Part shown: positions 5,004 through 8,613 of the stretch, in pieces
How positions within the stretch are numbered: position 1 is the stretch's first letter
How the letters are laid out: each line of letters starts with the position of its first letter
Assembly: GCA_937928235.1 (NCBI GenBank)
Contig: CALEZE010000179.1
Location: 1-8,613, forward strand
DNA from: an uncultured bacterium
GTDB lineage: Bacteria; Patescibacteriota; Microgenomatia; UBA8517
DNA length: 8,613 bases
Reading direction: 5' to 3'
Program-made: the position numbers and the translations under genes
The notes under the pieces: model-generated
Told to the model about the DNA's origin: nothing
Database searches by the model: none
The model's input: the letters and a program-made list of their open reading frames with translations, nothing else

Positions 5004-5669
5004 ATGATACGCCTATCTATAAATCTGCCTAGAGGCCGCTCGCTTCAAGTTCGTCTTGTTAAAAGACGAAAGCGGGTGCAAGAAAAGCCCCTATTACCTG
5101 ACCTGGGCGAGATTCGTCGTGCCAGAGCTGGTAGTAAAATATCTCGTTTCTTCAAGCACATTTTTGAGCACAAGAACATCAAAAAGCTTCTTGGTGCCAA
5201 CATGGCTTTCGCTATTATGGCCAGTAGTCTTCTCCCTACGGCAACCTCCGCCCTTGAGCCTGAAGAAACCGTTGTTTCAGCAAAAATGGTTCTTACCACT
5301 GCAGAACGGGAAGTAAGGTATCCTGTCGATCAAATCAGTATCACCCAGGGGTATAGGCTATTTCATCCGGGCATCGACCTTGATGGACTAACAGGTGACC
5401 CGGTCTACCCTGTTATGGCTGGTGTTGTTGAAGGAGTTTCATATTCACGGTATGCCTACGGAAACGCGGTGCTTGTTGGCCATGGAAATGGTATAACTTC
5501 TTTGTACGCACATTTATCAAAAATAAATGTAAAAACAGGTGATGCCGTTGGTACCAAGGATATTGTCGGCCATATGGGAGCAACTGGTCGGTCTTTTGGC
5601 GACCATCTTCACTTAGAAATACGCGACCACGGACAGCCGGTAAATCCTATGTCTGTTCTTGCGAATTAA
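5004..5669 (+). CDS. M23-family metallopeptidase (LytM/lysostaphin-type), membrane-targeted
   Basis: This 221-residue protein is a probable peptidoglycan endopeptidase acting outside the membrane. The first 60 or so residues are very basic and contain no hydrophobic segment. Then a hydrophobic stretch (about 63-83, ending TATSA) acts as a late signal peptide or anchor with a possible cleavage after A83. The M23 domain covers about 105-221 with all key residues: H121 and D125 in HPGIDLDG, H170 in LYAH, and H201-L-H203 in GDHLHLEI, giving zinc ligands H121, D125 and H203. The ATG at 5004 was chosen because it has GGAG upstream and follows the promoter and leader; the frame is open further upstream but that part is not expected to be transcribed. 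The 60-residue basic N-terminus is unusual for a secreted enzyme and could bind nucleic acid or membrane lipids. No terminator is obvious downstream. Confidence 0.9.
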   Translation: MIRLSINLPRGRSLQVRLVKRRKRVQEKPLLPDLGEIRRARAGSKISRFFKHIFEHKNIKKLLGANMAFAIMASSLLPTATSALEPEETVVSAKMVLTTAEREVRYPVDQISITQGYRLFHPGIDLDGLTGDPVYPVMAGVVEGVSYSRYAYGNAVLVGHGNGITSLYAHLSKINVKTGDAVGTKDIVGHMGATGRSFGDHLHLEIRDHGQPVNPMSVLAN

Positions 5670-5681
5670 ATCTGGCCTCAA

Positions 5682-5708
5682 ACGCAAAATTGTAGTAATA
5701 TTTTGCGT
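5682..5708. promoter_or_regulatory. Perfect 9-N9-9 inverted repeat overlapping the gdhA promoter (candidate operator)
   Basis: ACGCAAAAT (5682-5690), 9 nt, then ATTTTGCGT (5700-5708) are perfectly complementary and end one base before the GTG at 5709. A possible -10, TAATAT (5696-5701), spans the spacer and right arm; no good -35 is seen (TGGCCT at 5673-5678 is poor). The AT-rich stem and long loop make a terminator unlikely. The position fits a repressor site, but the sequence does not match CIRCE or another operator I recognise. Confidence 0.6.
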
Positions 5709-6956
5709 GTGGAATCCCCATTAGTAGCGGCAAAAAAACAGCTCGATGCAGTTCTGCCACATCTTTTAAAAACTGAAAAGAACAAAGACTTCTTCAAGAA
5801 AGGTGTTCGCTCACTTAAAACTCCCGACAACATAATTGAGGGAGAAATCGAAATTGTCCTCGACAATGGCGAAAAGGCTCGTTTTAAGGCCTTCAGAAGC
5901 CAACACAACAACGCGAGGGGTCCTTACAAGGGTGGTATCCGCTTTCATCCACAAGTCACCAAAGATGAAGTTGTTGCGCTTTCTCTGTGGATGACAATAA
6001 AATGCGCAGTCGCCGACCTTCCACTAGGTGGAGGTAAAGGGGGTGTGGTTGTAGACCCAAAAAAACTATCCGAAAAAGAACTTGAAAGACTATCTCGAGC
6101 TTACGCGGAAATGATTGCGGACTTCATAGGACCAAAGAAAGATGTACCAGCCCCGGATGTAAACACAAACGGTCAAATCATGGTCTGGATGCTTGACGCT
6201 TATGAAAACAAGCTTGGGATTAAAGCTCCGGCGACTTTTACAGGAAAGCCTGTTGAGGTTGGTGGTTCGCTTGGTAGAACCGAAGCCACAGGGCAAGGTG
6301 GAGTTTTTGTTTTAGAAGCCTGGGCAAAAGCAAACAAGATTAAACCCAGTAAAACTACAGTGGCAGTTCAAGGATTCGGCAATGTGGGCTACTGGTTTGC
6401 AGAGCTTGCCAACAAAGTCGGTTTTAAAATCGTTGCAGTCTCTGATTCGAGCGGAGGTGTTTTTAGCGAAAAAGGCCTCAGCCCTAAGAAGATTCTCTCC
6501 CTAAAAGAAAAATATGGCAGCCTAAGGGTGGCCGCAAAGAATAAAGGGCTTACCTTTATTACTAACAAAAAACTATTAGAGCTCGAAGTGGATGTTCTTG
6601 CACCTTCGGCCCTAGAAGGAGCCATAAACGAAGGTAATGCAGAAAAAGTGATGGCAAAAGCAATCATCGAACTTGCAAATGGCCCAACAACTACTGGTGC
6701 AGAAAAAAAGTTAACAGCAAAAGGCGTTGAAATTCTTCCAGACATATTGGCAAACGCGGGTGGAGTTACCGTTAGCTACTTTGAGTGGTTTCAGAATCTT
6801 AAAGGCGAAAAGTGGAGTAAAACCGAGGTCAACAACAGGCTCAAAGAAAAAATCACAAAAGCATTTAAAGATGTTCTAAAGACCAAGAAATCATTGGATG
6901 TAACTTATAGGCAAGCGGCATTCGTTGAGGCTGTAAGGAAAGTTCTGAAGCCTTAA
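5709..6956 (+). CDS. gdhA: Glutamate dehydrogenase (Glu/Leu/Phe/Val dehydrogenase family, hexameric type)
   Basis: This 415-residue cytoplasmic enzyme interconverts glutamate and 2-oxoglutarate plus ammonia with NAD(P). Length matches the hexameric class found in archaea and Bacillus. Numbered from the GTG: substrate-binding GPYKGGIRFHP (71-81, K74); MTIKCA (95-100, K98); catalytic LPLGGGKGG with K110; PAPDVNTN with D150; dinucleotide-binding GFGNVG (222-227) followed by an acidic strand end, AVSDSSGG, with D246; and NAGGVTVSYFEW near the C-terminus. All key residues are present. The start is non-ATG. GTG at 5709 was chosen because it lies 7 nt after a -10-like TAATAT and directly after the inverted repeat; TTG at 5703 adds two residues but lies within the repeat arm. 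There is no Shine-Dalgarno, so leaderless initiation is likely. The gene ends convergently with the Nudix gene, their stop codons overlapping in TTAA. NAD versus NADP preference cannot be settled from this. Confidence 0.96.
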   Translation: MESPLVAAKKQLDAVLPHLLKTEKNKDFFKKGVRSLKTPDNIIEGEIEIVLDNGEKARFKAFRSQHNNARGPYKGGIRFHPQVTKDEVVALSLWMTIKCAVADLPLGGGKGGVVVDPKKLSEKELERLSRAYAEMIADFIGPKKDVPAPDVNTNGQIMVWMLDAYENKLGIKAPATFTGKPVEVGGSLGRTEATGQGGVFVLEAWAKANKIKPSKTTVAVQGFGNVGYWFAELANKVGFKIVAVSDSSGGVFSEKGLSPKKILSLKEKYGSLRVAAKNKGLTFITNKKLLELEVDVLAPSALEGAINEGNAEKVMAKAIIELANGPTTTGAEKKLTAKGVEILPDILANAGGVTVSYFEWFQNLKGEKWSKTEVNNRLKEKITKAFKDVLKTKKSLDVTYRQAAFVEAVRKVLKP

Positions 6957-7459
6957 TTTTCTTCTTTGGCCCCTTTGAAAGGATAGAGTATTTCTCTTCT
7001 GTAAAAAGACAGCAAAGATATCCTTGATGGCTCGAAAACCACGCCTGGTTTGTTTATCAAAACCTTTACCGTCGAGCGGCGGACCCAGGCCCATGCAAAA
7101 TACTCACCATTCTGAGCAATTGTTTCGGGCCTGCCGAGCACTCTTGTATGTAAGCCAAAATTTAACCAGCCCTTTTTGACTACCTCGCTCGTGTCAACCG
7201 AGATGATATCTATTTTGTTATGAGAAATATCGAGTCCAGACTCTTCAAGGGTTTCTCGGATTGCTGTTCTTCCTAAATCTCCGTTGTCGTCAAGATCCAC
7301 AACGCCACCAGGAATTGCCAAAAGGCCCTTGCCTGAAGCGCTGGTTCTCAACCCCATAAGCACTTCGTTTTCTTCGTTTTCGATTATAATCCCTAGACCC
7401 AAAGAAACTTCTTGTTTTAATTTTTCCTCTTCAACGAACCTGGGTCGATCTTTTTCCAT
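6953..7459 (-). CDS. Nudix hydrolase (MutT-like fold)
   Basis: This 168-residue Nudix protein is expected to hydrolyse a nucleoside diphosphate linked to another group. The core beta strand SLGLGIIIENEENEVLMGLR (19-38) is followed by the Nudix box PGGVVDLDDNGDLGRTAIRE (50-69), then LEESGL. The catalytic helix R68-E69...E72-E73-x-G75 is intact. The first half of the box is longer by two residues than G-x5-E-x7-RE and has Asp where Glu is usual, as in some pyrophosphatase-type members. The remaining sequence has a WAWVRRSTVKVLI region typical of the fold's later strands. Substrate cannot be predicted; ADP-sugars, NADH or oxidised nucleotides are all possible. The ATG lies 10 nt after a good -10 box, with no Shine-Dalgarno. 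It is the third gene of the minus-strand group and also has its own promoter. Confidence 0.88.
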   Translation of the reverse strand: MEKDRPRFVEEEKLKQEVSLGLGIIIENEENEVLMGLRTSASGKGLLAIPGGVVDLDDNGDLGRTAIRETLEESGLDISHNKIDIISVDTSEVVKKGWLNFGLHTRVLGRPETIAQNGEYFAWAWVRRSTVKVLINKPGVVFEPSRISLLSFYRREILYPFKGAKEEN

Positions 7460-7469
7460 AGGAGCTGCG

Positions 7470-7499
7470 ATTTTAGTCGCGAAGAGAAGCCTTTGTCAA
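7470..7499 (-). promoter_or_regulatory. Promoter of the Nudix gene
   Basis: On the minus strand, a perfect TTGACA (7499-7494) is followed after 18 nt by TAAAAT (7475-7470). The expected start site is about 3-4 nt before the ATG at 7459, so the mRNA would be nearly leaderless. The promoter starts directly after the stop codon of the glycosylase gene. Confidence 0.7.
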
Positions 7500-8099
7500 T
7501 TATTTGTTATCCAAAAGTTCCCAGATGTAATAAGAAGCGTAAGTTCTATAAGGAGCCCAGCGTTTTGCAAATTCCACCATTTTTTCCTGAGATAGTTCCT
7601 TACCTAGAAGTTTTTTCATTCCATTCCTGATACCCAAATCATCAACAGGGAAAATATCTGGTCTTGCAAGAGTAAACATCAAAAACATCTCTGCAGTCCA
7701 AGGGCCTATTCCTTTAACAGCAACAAGTTCTTCCATAACTTTATCGTCATTAAAGTCATCCAGCCTTTCTATTTCAAGCGCTCCATCTTTAACATGCTTT
7801 GCAAGGTCTTTTATGTAGTCACTTTTTGCATTTGACAAGCCACACTTTCCAAGCGATGACTTGCGCACTTTCAAAACCTTGTCTGGGGTTACCCCACCAA
7901 GCTTCTCGCTAAGCCTTTTGTAGATTGTTGCTGCTGCCTTTGTGGAGAGCTGTTGACCTACCACCGCCCTAACCAATCGGTCAAAATACTCATTTTCTGG
8001 CTTTTTAACTATCTCACAAGGCCCATACTTACGAATAAGCGGGCCAATGTATTCATCTTTTACAAGATGTTTTCTTGCCTTTTTCCAAGCGTCAGTCAT
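7500..8099 (-). CDS. DNA-3-methyladenine glycosylase, AlkA/Mag1-like HhH-GPD protein
   Basis: This 199-residue protein is a base-excision repair glycosylase that removes alkylated purines from DNA. It carries the all-helical HhH-GPD domain only, like yeast-type Mag1, and lacks the extra N-terminal domain of E. coli AlkA. Features: VVGQQLSTKAA (46-56), a conserved early helix; the helix-hairpin-helix ELVAVKGIGPWTAEMF (124-139); and FPVDDLGIRNG (150-160), with D154 aligning with the catalytic Asp of AlkA. The C-terminal WAPYRTYASYYIWELL (181-196) is also typical. There are no Cys ligands for an iron-sulphur cluster, so it is not MutY or endonuclease III. The ATG overlaps the end of the Gre-like gene by 8 bp, so the two are likely co-translated. 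The exact lesion range is unknown. Confidence 0.92.
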   Translation of the reverse strand: MTDAWKKARKHLVKDEYIGPLIRKYGPCEIVKKPENEYFDRLVRAVVGQQLSTKAAATIYKRLSEKLGGVTPDKVLKVRKSSLGKCGLSNAKSDYIKDLAKHVKDGALEIERLDDFNDDKVMEELVAVKGIGPWTAEMFLMFTLARPDIFPVDDLGIRNGMKKLLGKELSQEKMVEFAKRWAPYRTYASYYIWELLDNK

Positions 8100-8544
8100 G
8101 TTGCAACACCTCTCCCTTCACTTTCTTGCCACCAACTAAATATTCAAAACTTTCTCCCTCGGTTTTACCTAAGACAGAGTTTCCTAGTGGTGAGTCTTTA
8201 GAAACCAACTTCATTCCATCTAAGTTTATTGGCTCGTCAACCACGAAAAATTCACTTGTAGTGTCACCCGTTTGTACTAAAACAAACCCAGGTGAAGAAA
8301 CTCTTTCTTCGTCCTTTGTGAGTGCTTCTTTGACCTCTTCGATTAACTTCAGGACTTTTGAATGGTAGTCTTGGTTTATTTTCGCCTGTCCTTCAGCGTA
8401 ATCCCTCTCCCCTGCTGCAGACCAAGAGGTCAAAGCGCTTTTGGAAACTTCGTTAAAGGCAATCCTATTTTCCTCAACCCTTTTCCTGACCACCTTCTCC
8501 TCTTTTTCAAGGGCCAACAAAAGTTCGTTTAGTTTCCTAGTCAT
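8092..8544 (-). CDS. GreA/GreB-family protein (transcript cleavage factor-like)
   Basis: From the ATG at 8544 the protein has 150 residues, close to the GreA length. Residues 1-75 are rich in Lys and Glu and should form the N-terminal coiled coil (TRKLNELLLALEKEEKVVRKR). Near the hairpin tip there is AAGERDYAEGQAK (43-55) in place of the GreA-type GDLxENAEY. Acidic residues are present but not at clearly identical places. The C-terminal domain (about 82-150) has SKDSPLGNSVLGKTEGESFEY (115-135), a recognisable Gre C-terminal signature. Gre factors enter the RNA polymerase secondary channel and trigger cleavage of backtracked RNA. Whether this one is catalytic or a regulator such as a Gfh1-type antagonist is open. 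A TTG at 8559 would add five residues and lies 5 nt after TATAAT, so it is a possible leaderless start. It is the first gene of a minus-strand unit. Confidence 0.82.
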   Translation of the reverse strand: MTRKLNELLLALEKEEKVVRKRVEENRIAFNEVSKSALTSWSAAGERDYAEGQAKINQDYHSKVLKLIEEVKEALTKDEERVSSPGFVLVQTGDTTSEFFVVDEPINLDGMKLVSKDSPLGNSVLGKTEGESFEYLVGGKKVKGEVLQHD

Positions 8545-8564
8545 GTGAATTAGGCTCAAAAAGA

Positions 8565-8599
8565 ATTATACCAACACAAACTGCTAATTAATTACGCAG
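8565..8599 (-). promoter_or_regulatory. Extended -10 promoter of the Gre-like gene, with an upstream near-palindrome
   Basis: On the minus strand, TGGTATAAT (8573-8565) is a consensus extended -10. No good -35 is seen. Just upstream, CTGC and GCAG arms flank TAATTAATTA (8581-8599), a 19-bp near-palindrome broken by one extra base. It covers the -35 region and could be an operator, though AT-rich palindromes arise easily. Confidence 0.6.
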
Positions 8600-8613
8600 G
8601 TTTTAAGTTCCTT

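Noticed and set aside
4898..5076. CGAAAGCGGG present both in the first leader hairpin (4898-4907) and in the M23 coding region (5067-5076)
   Set aside because: The second copy is in coding sequence next to a different hairpin, with no shared structure; probably chance.
5682..5708. Terminator for the M23 gene
   Set aside because: The stem is AT-rich with a 9-nt loop and lacks a following T tract, so an operator reading is better.
3127..8607. 12-bp match GCAGGTTTTAAG at 3127-3138 and 8596-8607
   Set aside because: A few 12-mer matches are expected by chance in a window of this size and nothing else is shared around them.

Overview
The window looks like a chromosomal segment of a small-genome bacterium, most plausibly from the Candidate Phyla Radiation (Patescibacteria, Microgenomates-like). 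This is inference from gene content and style, not from a search. The gene set combines an ArnT/PMT-type glycosyltransferase, a divergent MraY/WecA homologue, a decaprenyl-phosphate phosphoribosyltransferase-like UbiA protein, PEGA and SH3b domains in one protein, a stand-alone Gre-like protein and hexameric-type glutamate dehydrogenase. Genes are packed tightly, with overlaps of 1, 4 and 8 bp. TGA ends several genes and is not seen as a sense codon, so the code is standard bacterial rather than the UGA-glycine code of SR1 and Gracilibacteria.

Region 1 (1-3105, + strand) is an envelope-lipid block. It holds the C-terminal part of a polytopic glycosyltransferase, a three-helix membrane protein, an MraY/WecA-family protein and a UbiA/DPPR-synthase-like prenyltransferase. 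The last three are joined by TAATG and ATGA overlaps. They probably work on polyprenyl-phosphate-linked sugars for the cell surface. The MraY-like member has unusual residues at two normally conserved active-site motifs.

Region 2 (3106-4551) has a minus-strand membrane-anchored PEGA-PEGA-SH3b protein, divergent from a small heat-shock protein (Hsp20). The two promoters overlap at a palindrome. Hsp20 carries a textbook CIRCE operator (9-N9-9), a perfect Shine-Dalgarno and a UUCG-loop terminator, so HrcA control is strongly suggested.

Region 3 (4552-5003) has no protein gene but is the most structured part. It contains four tandem palindromes (a 47-bp unit present twice), tRNA-Cys(GCA), a partial duplication of the tRNA 3' end with a degenerate tRNA-like body, a strong promoter, and a leader of about 110 nt with four consecutive hairpins. 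The last hairpin buries the ribosome-binding site of the next gene.

Region 4 (5004-6956) encodes an M23 metallopeptidase with intact zinc ligands, then glutamate dehydrogenase. A perfect 9-N9-9 inverted repeat of unknown type overlaps the dehydrogenase's likely promoter and abuts its GTG start.

Region 5 (6953-8613, - strand) holds a Gre-like protein overlapping an AlkA-type DNA glycosylase by 8 bp, followed by a Nudix hydrolase with its own promoter. Together they suggest nucleic-acid and nucleotide maintenance.

A recurring theme is start codons placed about 4-10 nt after a -10-like box with no Shine-Dalgarno (666, 4003, 5709, 7459), which suggests leaderless or near-leaderless mRNAs. Only hsp20 and the M23 gene have clear leaders with ribosome-binding sites.
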